This document shows positions 8,034-17,052 of a DNA stretch of 23,667 nt, in pieces. A program made the position numbers and the translations under genes. This stretch comes from an uncultured Bacteroidales bacterium (GTDB lineage: Bacteria; Bacteroidota; Bacteroidia; Bacteroidales; UBA932), in the NCBI GenBank assembly GCA_905234775.1, contig CAJOJC010000022.1, forward strand, positions 1-23,667. Reading direction: 5' to 3'. Below the pieces are notes generated by a model. The model searched no databases, was not told the DNA's origin, and was given only the letters and a program-made list of their open reading frames with translations. Each line of letters opens with the position of its first letter. Position 1 is the stretch's first letter.

Positions 8034-9548
8034 TTAATAGTTGTTCTGAGTAAGTGTACCGAGAGCGGCGTCTATTTCGCTCTGAGGAATCGGGAGGTAC
8101 TTCTTGCTTTCACTCCAGGTGGCGGTGCGATAGCCATAAGTATCCGGGACAAGGACGGTAGGAGCGTCACCCCAGCGGACGAGATCCCAATAGCGCTTTC
8201 CTTCGCCCACGAACTCGAGCCTGCGTTCCTGCTTGATGTTGGCGAGGGTAGCGTCGACTGTGTCGGTGAGGCCTGCGCGGTTGTGGACCTTGTTGAGCCA
8301 GATCTTAGCGTTCGTAGGATCGCTGGTAAGGGCAAGTTCGGCCGCATTGAGCAGGGTCTCGGCGAAGCGGTAGATACGGAAGTTGTTTCCGAAGCGCATG
8401 TCGGGCGCGCCGTCGCCGGTGTTGTATTCGCTCTGAAGGCCCTGGTACTTCTCGAGGAAGTATCCGGTGTCTTCGTAGCGGGTCTCATACGCATTGACAG
8501 TGGCGTCGTAGCAGGTTGCATCGCGGCGGGCGTCGCCCACTGTGAACATATCGTAGGTCTCCTGACGGACGGGAGCGAAGCCCCAGCCGGCTTTGTGGTC
8601 ATCGGCGCCTTCGGTCATGTTGTATGGGCCGATGAGCTGAGGGAGAATAGTTCCGCCTGCGCCGAGGACATTGTCGTAGGAGCGCACCTGAGCGTCTGCC
8701 CTATAGGTGATTTCGAAGATCGATTCCTTGCTCCATTCGCCTTCGGGCTTGAAGATGGTGCCATAGTCGTCGACAAGGTCATATTCGGCTGCATCGTCTA
8801 TGATTTCTTTCATATAAGCGAGGGCGGTTCCGTAGCGGGCCTCGTCTTTCTGGTACATCACGAGCTCTGCATAGAGCATGTATGCGAACGCCTTGGTAAG
8901 ATAACCGGCCTTTGCGTCGGGCTGACGAAGAGGGAGAACGTCGAGCGCGATTGCGCCTTCGAGGTCTGCAATCATCTTGGAGTATACCTCGTCTGCCTGA
9001 TACTGGGTTCCGAGATAAGGATCCTCGAGATTCTTCTCGTAGTAAACGATGTTGCCCCAGAACTTCCAGAGCCAACTGTAGTAGTATACCCTGAGAAGAC
9101 GGGCCTGCTCAAGCATCAGAGTTTCCTCTTCAGCGGTAATGTTGCCGGCCGCCTTGGTCCATCCCGTATACTGGATAAGGTCGTTGCACCTCTTGACTCC
9201 CGAGTAACCGCAGGTCCAGATTGAGGTCATACAGTTGGTAGGGAGAGCCTCGAAGTTCATCATCAGGTGCCAGAACTGGTTATCTGTCTTGCTTTCGCCG
9301 CCGACCCAAATCTGATCCGCCATGATGTCGCTCATGATAGGAAGCGGGTTGTACTGGCCGTTTGACCAGTCGGTCCAGTGGAGAGGAGCATAGGCGGCTA
9401 CCAGAGCCTCCTGAAGGTGGTCTGCTGTAGTGAAGTACTCCTCGATAGGCTGGGCGGTAGGATTCTCGACCGTAAGGAAGTCGTCTCCGCAGGAAGCGAA
9501 GAGCACCGATCCGAGAGCTATAACTGAAATGATATTATTAAGTTTCAT
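8034..9548 (-). CDS. SusD/RagB-family nutrient-binding outer membrane lipoprotein
   Basis: A 504-residue lipoprotein with a signal peptide and a lipobox LFAS before Cys20. The N-terminus after the cysteine, GDDFLTVENPTAQPIEEYFTT, is typical of SusD-like proteins, and the C-terminal part has the conserved RFAETLLNAAELALT and ERRLEFVGEGKRYWDLVRWG segments. The last is the hallmark of the RagB/SusD family. SusD forms a lid on the SusC barrel and binds glycan oligosaccharides at the cell surface. It starts 18 bases after the SusC stop and is followed 25 bases later by the second binding lipoprotein, so translation from one mRNA is expected. Full length with no sign of damage. Confidence 0.97.
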   Translation of the reverse strand: MKLNNIISVIALGSVLFASCGDDFLTVENPTAQPIEEYFTTADHLQEALVAAYAPLHWTDWSNGQYNPLPIMSDIMADQIWVGGESKTDNQFWHLMMNFEALPTNCMTSIWTCGYSGVKRCNDLIQYTGWTKAAGNITAEEETLMLEQARLLRVYYYSWLWKFWGNIVYYEKNLEDPYLGTQYQADEVYSKMIADLEGAIALDVLPLRQPDAKAGYLTKAFAYMLYAELVMYQKDEARYGTALAYMKEIIDDAAEYDLVDDYGTIFKPEGEWSKESIFEITYRADAQVRSYDNVLGAGGTILPQLIGPYNMTEGADDHKAGWGFAPVRQETYDMFTVGDARRDATCYDATVNAYETRYEDTGYFLEKYQGLQSEYNTGDGAPDMRFGNNFRIYRFAETLLNAAELALTSDPTNAKIWLNKVHNRAGLTDTVDATLANIKQERRLEFVGEGKRYWDLVRWGDAPTVLVPDTYGYRTATWSESKKYLPIPQSEIDAALGTLTQNNY

Positions 9549-9566
9549 AACTGTGTCCTCCTGTCA

Positions 9567-12500
9567 TTAAAAAGCTACGCTTACGCCTGCGGTGAAGGTG
9601 CGTGCCTGAGGGTAAACACCGTAATCTATTCCGAGTGAGGTTCCGCCGGATGCGATCTCAGGATCGAAGCCGTGGTAGCCGGTGAGGGTAAGAAGATTCT
9701 CAGCGGCTATGTAGACGCGGACGTTGGAGATGAGGGCCTTGCGCACAAGCGATTCAGGAAGGGTATAACCCAACTGAACGTTCTTGATGCGGGCGTAGGA
9801 GCCGTCGTAGACATAGAGGTCTGACGAGACCCAGTTGAACTTGTCGCCAATCACGAAGCGGGGGTAGTGGTTGGATGTTCCCTCTCCGGTCCAGCGCTGA
9901 AGCATGTAGGAAGGAAGGTTGACCGAACGGATGTCGGTACGGCGGGTACAATCGAACACCTGTACTCCGGCGACACCCTGGATGAGCATCGAGAAGTCGA
10001 AGCCCTTCCAGCTTGCCTGGAAGTTAAGTCCGAAGGTCCAGTCAGGAGTTCCCTTTCCGATATAGGTGCGGTCGTTGTCGTCGATCACGCCGTCGTTGTT
10101 AATGTCCTGGAAACGTACGTCGCCGGGATTGGCCTTGGGCTGAATCTTCTGGACCTCGCCAGTCTCGGGGTTAGTCCATGTGTAGGAGTCGATTTCCGCG
10201 GCGTTCTGGAAGATGCCGTCGGTCTTGTAACCATAGAAGTAAGGGAAAGGCATTCCGTTCTCGGCGCGAGAGATGGTACCGGTTCCCTGGAAGCTGTCGT
10301 AGTTGGCCCAGCCGGTGTCGTTGCCGAGCTTGATGAGCTCGTTCTTAAGGTAGGTGGCGTTTCCGTTAATGCGGAAGTTCCAGTCGCCGACCGAGTACTT
10401 GTAGCCGAGCTCGAACTCGACGCCCCTGTTGCTCATGAGGCCGACATTGCCGATAGGCTTGCTCTCGCCCACATATGAAGGGATGGGCATGGTCATCAGC
10501 ATGCCTTCGGTGAGTTTGTTGTAGTAGTCGACCGTGAAGGTGAGTTTGTTCGCGAAGAAACCAAGGTCGAGACCAAGGTCGGTCTGAGTCGAGGTTTCCC
10601 AGCGGAGGCTCTGGTTTGCAAGGCCGCTGGCCTTGACGCCGATAGCCTCGGTCTGGTCCTTTCCGAAGAAGTAGTTGTTGTTGCCCTCGGTAAGAACGGT
10701 ATAGCGGAAGTTACCGATGTTCTCGTTACCGTTCTGGCCCCATGATGCACGGACTTTCGCGTTGCTGAGTTCGGGGATTACTCCCTGCATGAAATCCTCC
10801 TTGAAGAGGTTCCAACCGAGGGAGACGGACGGGAAGGTAGCCCAGTGGTTGTTAGCGCCGAAGCGGGAGGAACCGTCCCGACGGACAGTAACCTCGGCCA
10901 TATAGCGCTCGGCGTAGTTGTAGCTGAGTCGGGCGAAGTAGGAGGCGAGCTTGGCCTGGGCATAGGGTGCGCCCCAAGCGTTGCGGTCGCCGTCGGCCTG
11001 GAGGCCGTTGGTATAGTCTATATAAGGCTTGTTGATGTCCTTGAGGAACTTCGAAGAAGCTCCGAGATACTGGCCGTTCGAGGCTTTGGCAGACTGGCCG
11101 AGCAGGGCGGTGATGCTGTGTTCTCCGAAGGTCTTGGTATAGGTGAGGGTGTTCTCAACCTGCCAGACGAGGGAGTTGCAAGCCGAGCCGGAGGCGGAGG
11201 ATTCCGTAGCCTGCTGGCTGCTGCTCAGGTAGAAGACGTCTGTGTAACCGTTGTCGCCCCAGAAAGAGAGGTCGAGGCCGATCGCGCTGCGAAGCTTGAG
11301 GCCCTCGATGATCTGGAGCTCGCCGCTGAATCCGCCCACGAATTTATGGGACCAGCCCTTGCTGCCGGGCAGTGACAGGGCCGCGACGGGGTTGACCATC
11401 TCGTTGTAGGAGCCGCCGGGGACGGTGAACATACGGCCGTTGGAGCCGTAGATCATACCCGCTGCGCCGTAGGTCGAGATCTGGGTTGCAGCTTCGTCAT
11501 CTGTCGCGTATACATTAAGAATAGGAGAAAGGGCGACTGCCGATCCGAGGGGCGAGCCCCAGGTTGAGTTGGTCGCAATTCCGGTAGAGGTAATGTATGC
11601 GTAGGAGAGGTTGCTGCCGAGGGTGAACTTGTTGAGGAAGCTGCGCTCGGAGGTCTTGTCCATCACTTCGTAGGTAGTGTTCGAACGGAGGGTAAGGCGG
11701 TCGTAGTTGGAACGGCCTACGTTTCCTCCGATGATACCGTCCTGGCTGAGGTAGCCCAGCGAGAGGTAGTAATTGACCTTGTCCGAAGCGCCGCTGACGC
11801 TGAGTTCGTGCTGGCTCTGGGGAGCGTTGTAGTAGAAGATTACGTCCTGCCAGTCGGTTCCGACTCCATAGCTTGTAGGATCCGCATACTTGGGGGCCTG
11901 GCCGGAGTTCATCATACCCTCGTTGATCATCATCGCGTACTGAGAAGCGTTAAGGACGTCGAGTTTCTTCCAGGGGCTCGACAGGCCGTAGGAGAACTCG
12001 TAGTTGACACGCGCGTCGCCCTTGGTTCCTTTCTTGGTGGTCACAAGGATAACACCGTTTGCCGCACGTGCACCGTAAACTGCACCTGAGGCGGCGTCCT
12101 TAAGGACTTCGATGGACTCGATATCCGAAGGGTTGAGGTAGTCGATACCTCCTTCGATAGGCATTCCGTCTACGATGTAGAGAGGGTCGGAGTTGTTGAT
12201 GGTGCCGGTACCGCGGACCCTGATTCGGGCCGCTGCGCCAGGCTGGCCGGACGAAGAGGTGACGTTGACGCCGGCGGCAAGGCCCTTGAGGGCGTTGTCT
12301 ACGCGAACGGGAGCGGTCTTTCCGAGTTCGTCGGAGCCGACCTTCGCAATAGCGGCGGTAACCACGCTCTTCTTCTGGACACCATAACCCACGACCACCA
12401 CGTCTTCGAGCATGATGCTGTCCTCCTCAAGGATGACGAGGGCGGCGTCAGCAAGGCGAACGGTCTTGGTGATGTAGCCGATCGAAGAAATTTCGAGAAC

Positions 12501-12713
12501 GGCGCCGGCGGGCACCGACGGGAGAAGCCAGTCTCCGTCGACCCCGGTGATGGTGCCGATTGAAGTGCCCTGAACCACAACGGCCGCGCCGATCACCGGC
12601 AGTCCGTCCTGATCCTGTACGATGCCTTTGGCCTGCTGCTGGGCGAAGGCGGGTGCCACGCTCAGGACCAGGACCGCAAAGACAAGGGCGATTCGATTGA
12701 ACAGGTTCTTCAT
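9567..12713 (-). CDS. SusC/RagA-family TonB-dependent outer membrane transporter
   Basis: A 1048-residue protein with a signal peptide cleaved near APAFA-QQQ at residue 24. A carboxypeptidase-regulatory-like domain covers about 28-95, the TonB-box region with MLEDVVVVGYG is at 101-111, the plug has RVRGTGTINNSDPLYIVDGMP, and the 22-strand barrel fills the rest and ends in the aromatic AGVSVAF. It imports beta-glucan oligosaccharides across the outer membrane in a complex with SusD, driven by TonB-ExbBD. It is the first gene of the four-gene operon, with an exact -7 box 30 bases upstream. It carries no N-terminal anti-sigma-interaction (STN) domain, so control by an ECF sigma/anti-sigma pair is unlikely and the SusR-like protein upstream is the better candidate. 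Confidence 0.98.
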   Translation of the reverse strand: MKNLFNRIALVFAVLVLSVAPAFAQQQAKGIVQDQDGLPVIGAAVVVQGTSIGTITGVDGDWLLPSVPAGAVLEISSIGYITKTVRLADAALVILEEDSIMLEDVVVVGYGVQKKSVVTAAIAKVGSDELGKTAPVRVDNALKGLAAGVNVTSSSGQPGAAARIRVRGTGTINNSDPLYIVDGMPIEGGIDYLNPSDIESIEVLKDAASGAVYGARAANGVILVTTKKGTKGDARVNYEFSYGLSSPWKKLDVLNASQYAMMINEGMMNSGQAPKYADPTSYGVGTDWQDVIFYYNAPQSQHELSVSGASDKVNYYLSLGYLSQDGIIGGNVGRSNYDRLTLRSNTTYEVMDKTSERSFLNKFTLGSNLSYAYITSTGIATNSTWGSPLGSAVALSPILNVYATDDEAATQISTYGAAGMIYGSNGRMFTVPGGSYNEMVNPVAALSLPGSKGWSHKFVGGFSGELQIIEGLKLRSAIGLDLSFWGDNGYTDVFYLSSSQQATESSASGSACNSLVWQVENTLTYTKTFGEHSITALLGQSAKASNGQYLGASSKFLKDINKPYIDYTNGLQADGDRNAWGAPYAQAKLASYFARLSYNYAERYMAEVTVRRDGSSRFGANNHWATFPSVSLGWNLFKEDFMQGVIPELSNAKVRASWGQNGNENIGNFRYTVLTEGNNNYFFGKDQTEAIGVKASGLANQSLRWETSTQTDLGLDLGFFANKLTFTVDYYNKLTEGMLMTMPIPSYVGESKPIGNVGLMSNRGVEFELGYKYSVGDWNFRINGNATYLKNELIKLGNDTGWANYDSFQGTGTISRAENGMPFPYFYGYKTDGIFQNAAEIDSYTWTNPETGEVQKIQPKANPGDVRFQDINNDGVIDDNDRTYIGKGTPDWTFGLNFQASWKGFDFSMLIQGVAGVQVFDCTRRTDIRSVNLPSYMLQRWTGEGTSNHYPRFVIGDKFNWVSSDLYVYDGSYARIKNVQLGYTLPESLVRKALISNVRVYIAAENLLTLTGYHGFDPEIASGGTSLGIDYGVYPQARTFTAGVSVAF

Positions 12714-12742
12714 TTCTAAAAAATTTACGAAATAATGTGACG

Positions 12743-12772
12743 CAAAATTAAGGAATTAAAAATTGCCACGAA
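12743..12772 (-). promoter_or_regulatory. Probable promoter of the SusC operon
   Basis: On the minus strand TAATTTTG at 12750-12743 matches the -7 consensus TAnnTTTG exactly. Eighteen bases upstream is TTCG at 12772-12769, one mismatch from the -33 TTTG. The region is AT-rich and lies between the terminator of the regulator gene and the SusC start at 12713. The leader would be about 25 bases. Any binding site for the SusR-like regulator should lie just upstream, around 12770-12795, but no obvious repeat was seen there. Confidence 0.6.
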
Positions 12773-12796
12773 CCATACTAAATACGCGCGGGAGCG

Positions 12797-12826
12797 AAAA
12801 AGTAGACGCCTGAAAACCCAGGCGCC
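12797..12826 (-). terminator. Intrinsic terminator after the SusR-like regulator gene
   Basis: The minus strand has a hairpin of CGCCTG and CAGGCG (12824-12819 pairing with 12812-12807) around a six-base loop, followed within four bases by a run of five T (12801-12797). It lies 36 bases after the regulator stop and before the SusC promoter, so it should separate the CotH-uvrA-regulator transcript from the operon. Confidence 0.7.
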
Positions 12827-12861
12827 TGATATTCAATACTTTAAGTAAGTAAAAAAGTGGA

Positions 12862-14349
12862 TTATTTGTGGCGAATTCCGATGTATTTTATCCGCTCTTC
12901 GAAGTCGTCGCGGCCGCTGAGCGCAGAAGCTTTCACCTGCGCACGGTAATTATATATAGTATTTACCGAGTAGCGCAGAAGCGAAGCAATGTGTGAGGAC
13001 TGATCGACACCCAATCTTATAAGGGCAAAAATGCGAAGTTCGGTATTGAGTTTCTCTCCCCTCTTCAACTCCACTCTGGCTTCAGGGACGAGCAGCGCGT
13101 TGAAATCTTCGACAAAACTAGGGTACAGTTCCAGGAACGCGTTGTCGAAGGCAGCGTAGAAAGATTTCAACTCTTCTTCCATCTGGTCGCGGCCGAGGAA
13201 GTGGCGGAGTTTATCCAGATAAGACGAACTCATCGACAGGAAGAGGGCAAGGAATTCCTCCTTTGCGGCATTGGCTTCGGACAGGGCCGCAAAGGCCTGA
13301 CGCAGCCTGCGGTGGTAGCTCAGCATCATCAGCATGATGACGATAAGGAAGACTGCCAACAATGATATAAGTACAAGGAGAATATTTCTGCGGTTGACCT
13401 CCTTGCGTATCATTTCCGTATAAGCCTTTTCAATTGCCGGAAGGTTCTTGGCGATCTGGAAAGGTCTGATCTTCGAATTATAGAAAAGAGCGTCGTCGAG
13501 CGCCACCTGAGTGTAGCGGAAGGAGCGCGCGATGTCTTTGTCCATGATACTGATGGCAACGCAGTACAACGAAGCATTGTCTTTAGTGGCGCTGCAGATA
13601 TCGGCGATAGCGGAGCGGATATACCAGTGTATTTCGCCCTCCAGGTCGCCTTGTTCGCTGAAGAGAACGCCCATGTAGTAGGCTGCGATCGCATATTCGT
13701 GGGAGTCCTGGGGATAACGGGAGAGCATTCCTCCTCCGACCTCACCGGCGCCTATATAATTCCCCTGCTCGATAAGCTCGGTAAGAAGCATAGTCTGGCG
13801 AAGGAAGTTCGATTCCGGCAGATACTCGATCAGTCGGCCGCGGTAGTATCCCGCCCTTTCATCGAGCTCGCCGCCCTCGCCGGGCTGACGGAACTCGCGG
13901 AAATCGCGGCAGAAACGCTGCTGATACTCGTAGTAAAGAAATTTTTGCGTATCAGAAGTGAAAGAGGTCGTATCAATTTTTTCAGCAATCTCGCTACACT
14001 CCACATACAGACCGGCAGTACAATAGAGGATGGCCTTGCGGAGGCGGACCTCCGTAAGCAGGTCGTAACGACCCATCTTCAAAGCCAGCTTTTCCTGACT
14101 TTCGATGGCGTCCATCGCCAAATCGTACTTATAGGCGTAGGCCAGATCGTAGATTGCGCCGTATGCCTCGTAGCGGTCTGAGTCTGACGAGGTCTTCCCC
14201 GCCGCCAGGTCGTGTTCTATGTTCTGGATGCGCCGCTCATGGACAGCCTGATACTCGGATGCCCTTGCCAGCGTCTCGTCAAGCTGGGTCAGGTCAGCGG
14301 CGATATCGAAGCCCGCAAGGGCCACCAGAATAACCAGTGTACTTATCAT
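12862..14349 (-). CDS. SusR-like membrane-spanning transcriptional regulator (TPR-like sensor, DUF6377 type)
   Basis: A 495-residue protein with a short N-terminal signal or anchor (about 1-17), an alpha-helical repeat region at about 20-315 resembling tetratricopeptide repeats outside the inner membrane, one transmembrane helix at about 323-344, a coiled-coil-like stretch, and a cytoplasmic C-terminal part. In the latter, LGVDQSSHIASLLRYS followed by VNTIYNYRAQVKA at about 446-474 looks like a helix-turn-helix. This build matches the SusR/DUF6377 regulators of polysaccharide loci in Bacteroidales, which sense an oligosaccharide and activate the neighbouring SusC operon. The ATG overlaps the uvrA stop as ATGA, so translation is probably coupled to the upstream message. 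A terminator follows. Target genes and ligand are inferred from position. Confidence 0.78.
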   Translation of the reverse strand: MISTLVILVALAGFDIAADLTQLDETLARASEYQAVHERRIQNIEHDLAAGKTSSDSDRYEAYGAIYDLAYAYKYDLAMDAIESQEKLALKMGRYDLLTEVRLRKAILYCTAGLYVECSEIAEKIDTTSFTSDTQKFLYYEYQQRFCRDFREFRQPGEGGELDERAGYYRGRLIEYLPESNFLRQTMLLTELIEQGNYIGAGEVGGGMLSRYPQDSHEYAIAAYYMGVLFSEQGDLEGEIHWYIRSAIADICSATKDNASLYCVAISIMDKDIARSFRYTQVALDDALFYNSKIRPFQIAKNLPAIEKAYTEMIRKEVNRRNILLVLISLLAVFLIVIMLMMLSYHRRLRQAFAALSEANAAKEEFLALFLSMSSSYLDKLRHFLGRDQMEEELKSFYAAFDNAFLELYPSFVEDFNALLVPEARVELKRGEKLNTELRIFALIRLGVDQSSHIASLLRYSVNTIYNYRAQVKASALSGRDDFEERIKYIGIRHK

Positions 14350-15668
14350 AATACTTCCTTTAAATACTTCCCCGTCACCGAATTAGGGTCGGCGGCCAGG
14401 TCTTCAGGGGTTCCCTCCGCAACGATATAGCCTCCCTTCGCGCCCCCGTCCGGGCCCATGTCCAGGATCCAGTCTACGCTCCTGAGAACATCCAGATTAT
14501 GTTCGATGATGATAACGGTATTCCCCTGGTCTACCAGTTTGTGGAGCACTCCCATCAGGGTCTTTATGTCTTCCGAATGCAAACCCGTCGTAGGCTCGTC
14601 GAGCATGTAGAGTGTGTTACCGGTAGACTTGCGGTACAGCTCCGCAGCGAGTTTCATGCGCTGGGATTCGCCGCCCGAAAGGGTGAGGCTCGACTGGCCG
14701 AGGCGGATGTAGCCGAGGCCCACATCGAGCAAGGCCTTGAGCTTAGGCGCTATCTTGGGGTTCGTTTTGAAGAACTCATACGCCTCGCTCACCTGCATCT
14801 CCAGTATATCGTTGATATTCTTTCCCTTGTAGTGGACCGCCAGGGTGTCTTCCTTGTAACGTTTTCCGGCGCATTCGTCGCAGACTACGGCTACCGGCGG
14901 GAGAAAATTCATCTCGATTATCTTAACTCCTGCGCCCTTGCAGGCCTCGCAGCGGCCGCCTTCCACGTTGAAGGAGAAGCGGCCCGCCTTGAATCCGCGG
15001 ACCTTGGCGTCCGGCGGCTGCTCGAAGAGCGCGCGGATATCGCCGAAGACGCCGGTAAAGGTCGCGGGATTCGACCGCGGGCTGTGGCCGATAGGAGCCT
15101 GGTCGATCTCGATTACCTTGTCTATGTTCCCCGCCCCCACGAGTTTAGTGTACGGCAGCGGCTTTTGGACCAGGTGGTTCAGCTTGCCCTTAAGGATGGG
15201 CATCAAAGTCTCGATAATGAGCGAGGACTTTCCCGAGCCCGAGACGCCGCTGACGCCGATCATGGTCCCGAGCGGGAAACGGGCATCCACGTTCTTAAGA
15301 TTGTTGCCGCTCGCGCCCTGGAGCTCGAGGGTAAGGCCGTTGCCTTTCCGGCGCCACGACGGGGTTTCCACGGCGCTGTGGGTCTCCCTGGCCGGGCCGC
15401 TGTAGCAGATTCGACCGCCCTCTTCGCCCGCTCCCGGACCCACGTCCACTATCCAGTCCGCCGAGCGCATGGTCTCTTCGTCGTGCTCCACGACCAGGAC
15501 GGTATTCCCCTCGTCGCGCAGCTTTTTCAGCGAAGCGATAAGCTTCCGATTATCGCGCTGATGGAGCCCGATCGAGGGCTCGTCGAGTATGTAGATGACG
15601 TTGACCAGGCGCGAGCCGAGCGAGCCTGATTCGCTGGGATTCGCCGCCGGACAGAGAAGCGGTAGCAC
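14346..15668 (-). CDS. uvrA: Excinuclease subunit UvrA, C-terminal fragment (downstream of a frameshift)
   Basis: Second half of a split uvrA. UvrA homology begins only at 15617 with [15 protein letters not shown]; the residues read from the nominal start at 15668 are an off-frame translation of the upstream fragment. It holds the Walker B of the first ATPase ([14 protein letters not shown]), the second Walker A GVSGSGKSS, the second zinc module CEAC...CDEC, the second signature [12 protein letters not shown] and Walker B YMLDEPTTGLH. UvrA finds bulky DNA lesions as a dimer and loads UvrB in nucleotide excision repair. This fragment alone lacks the first Walker A and signature and should not work. 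Its stop overlaps the start of the regulator gene (ATGA). Confidence 0.85.
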   Translation of the reverse strand: MLPLLCPAANPSESGSLGSRLVNVIYILDEPSIGLHQRDNRKLIASLKKLRDEGNTVLVVEHDEETMRSADWIVDVGPGAGEEGGRICYSGPARETHSAVETPSWRRKGNGLTLELQGASGNNLKNVDARFPLGTMIGVSGVSGSGKSSLIIETLMPILKGKLNHLVQKPLPYTKLVGAGNIDKVIEIDQAPIGHSPRSNPATFTGVFGDIRALFEQPPDAKVRGFKAGRFSFNVEGGRCEACKGAGVKIIEMNFLPPVAVVCDECAGKRYKEDTLAVHYKGKNINDILEMQVSEAYEFFKTNPKIAPKLKALLDVGLGYIRLGQSSLTLSGGESQRMKLAAELYRKSTGNTLYMLDEPTTGLHSEDIKTLMGVLHKLVDQGNTVIIIEHNLDVLRSVDWILDMGPDGGAKGGYIVAEGTPEDLAADPNSVTGKYLKEVL

Positions 15669-17052
15669 GGTCGAGGGTCAGGTATTCCAGCCCCACGTCG
15701 ACCAGGAAGCCCACGCGGTCCGTAAGCTCTTTCAGGATGTCGTGGGAAACGGCCTTGGCCTTGCCCTTGAGCTTGGAGGGGAGAGTCGCGAGCCATTTCT
15801 GCAGCTCGCTGATTTCCATCGCCCCCACCTCCGCGATCGTCTTGCCGTCGATCTTGAAGTAGTTCGTTTCCTCGCGCAGGCGTGTTCCATGGCAGACCGG
15901 GCACTCGATCTTTTCGTCGATATCGCCCAGCACGCCCGGCCATGTCACGCTCTCCGCCAGGCTGCCCTCGCCGATACGGTAGTACTCTTCCGAGCCGTAG
16001 ACGAGGGTCGAGACCGCTTCGTCCGGGAGGGTCCCGATCGGGTCGAAGAGCGAAAAGCCCATCTTCCGCGCAATCGAGCGGACCACGTCGAACTTGCGGT
16101 TTTCGCGCACCTTGCCGAGCGGGACGATTGCCCCTTCGGCAACGCTGACCGTTTTATCGGGGATTATCGTGTCCATGTTCACGTCCACTACCGTTCCGAG
16201 GCCCTTGCAATGGGGGCAGCAGCCTTCAGGCGAGTTGAACGAGAAGGTATGGGGGGCCGGCTCCTGAAGCGAGATTCCGCTCTTCGGGTCCACGAGATGG
16301 CGGGAGAAATGGCGGAGCTCGCCGGTTTGGTGGTCCAGCACGGCGACCGAGCCCTTGCCCATGCTCAGCGCGGTCTGTACTGAAGCGCGGATGCGCTGCA
16401 GGTCGCCCTCTCCAGGCTTGAGCTTATCCACCACGAGCTCAACGAAGTGATTCTTGTAGCGGTCGAGTTCGTCTACGTCGTTCAGTTCCTGAATCTCGCC
16501 GTCTATGCGGACCTGCTGGAAGCCTTTGCGGCGCAAGTTTTCGAAGAGGTCGCGGTAATGGCCCTTACGGCCGCGGACCATGGGCGAGAGGAGGATGCAC
16601 TTCCGGCCATCGTACTCTTTCAGGATGAGATCGACTATCTGGGCATCCGTATAGCTGACCATTTCCTCGCCGGTCACAGGCGAATATGCTGTGCTGGCTC
16701 GCGCATAGAGCAGGCGCAGGAAATCGTAGATTTCGGTAATGGTGCCGACCGTCGAGCGGGGATTGGTACCGGTGGTTTTCTGGCCGATAGCGATGATGGG
16801 GCTTAGGCCTTCGATACTTTCCACGGCCGGCTTTTCGAGGATGCCGATGAAGTGTTTCGCGTAAGGAGAGAGGGTATTAAGGTAGCGTCTCTGACCTTCT
16901 GCGTAGATAGTGTCGAAGGCGAGCGAGGACTTGCCGGAGCCGCTGAGGCCGGTGATGACAACCAGCTTCCGGCGCGGGATATCCACGTCGACGTCTTTGA
17001 GGTTGTTCGCACGAGCCCCTCTTACACGTATGAAGTCCGGCCTGTCAGCCAT
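15550..17052 (-). CDS. uvrA: Excinuclease subunit UvrA, N-terminal fragment (truncated by a frameshift)
   Basis: First part of a split uvrA: Walker [10 protein letters not shown] from residue 35, Q-loop [10 protein letters not shown] at 91-100, zinc-binding pairs CPHC at 279-282 and CPVC at 384-387, and the first ABC signature [12 protein letters not shown] at 467-478. After A478 the frame shifts and 22 unrelated residues follow to a stop at 15550. In other UvrA proteins LA is followed by three residues (SQI or TQI) and then GxxL; here those three are missing. Joined with the downstream fragment and eight restored bases, the protein would be 904 residues, close to the usual 930-950. The ATG overlaps the CotH stop by one base (TAATG). 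Confidence 0.88.
   Translation of the reverse strand: MADRPDFIRVRGARANNLKDVDVDIPRRKLVVITGLSGSGKSSLAFDTIYAEGQRRYLNTLSPYAKHFIGILEKPAVESIEGLSPIIAIGQKTTGTNPRSTVGTITEIYDFLRLLYARASTAYSPVTGEEMVSYTDAQIVDLILKEYDGRKCILLSPMVRGRKGHYRDLFENLRRKGFQQVRIDGEIQELNDVDELDRYKNHFVELVVDKLKPGEGDLQRIRASVQTALSMGKGSVAVLDHQTGELRHFSRHLVDPKSGISLQEPAPHTFSFNSPEGCCPHCKGLGTVVDVNMDTIIPDKTVSVAEGAIVPLGKVRENRKFDVVRSIARKMGFSLFDPIGTLPDEAVSTLVYGSEEYYRIGEGSLAESVTWPGVLGDIDEKIECPVCHGTRLREETNYFKIDGKTIAEVGAMEISELQKWLATLPSKLKGKAKAVSHDILKELTDRVGFLVDVGLEYLTLDRATASLSGGESQRIRLARLAPGQRHLHTRRALDRAPSAR

Larger units (their letters stand above)
14346..17052 (-). pseudogene. uvrA: uvrA, whole frameshifted locus
   Basis: The span covers both fragments. 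The junction is at 15618: codons for RLA end at 15619, one extra C (minus strand) follows, and GSRL resumes at 15617. The expected nine bases for three residues are reduced to one, so eight bases are lost and the locus length (2707) plus 8 is a multiple of three. All other catalytic and zinc motifs on both sides are intact, which means a recent event or an assembly error, not long decay. Confidence 0.75.

Noticed and set aside
8028..9224. A 398-codon plus-strand frame opposite SusD
   Set aside because: It is fully antisense to a motif-complete SusD gene; its valine- and glycine-rich product matches no family I recognise.
15610..15625. Programmed ribosomal frameshift in uvrA
   Set aside because: A +1 shift would rejoin the frames but three conserved residues would still be missing, and there is no known slippery heptamer or stimulatory structure; a deletion explains the site better.
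14499..15629. A 376-codon plus-strand frame opposite uvrA
   Set aside because: It lies antisense to strong UvrA motifs and has no recognisable domain, signal or promoter.
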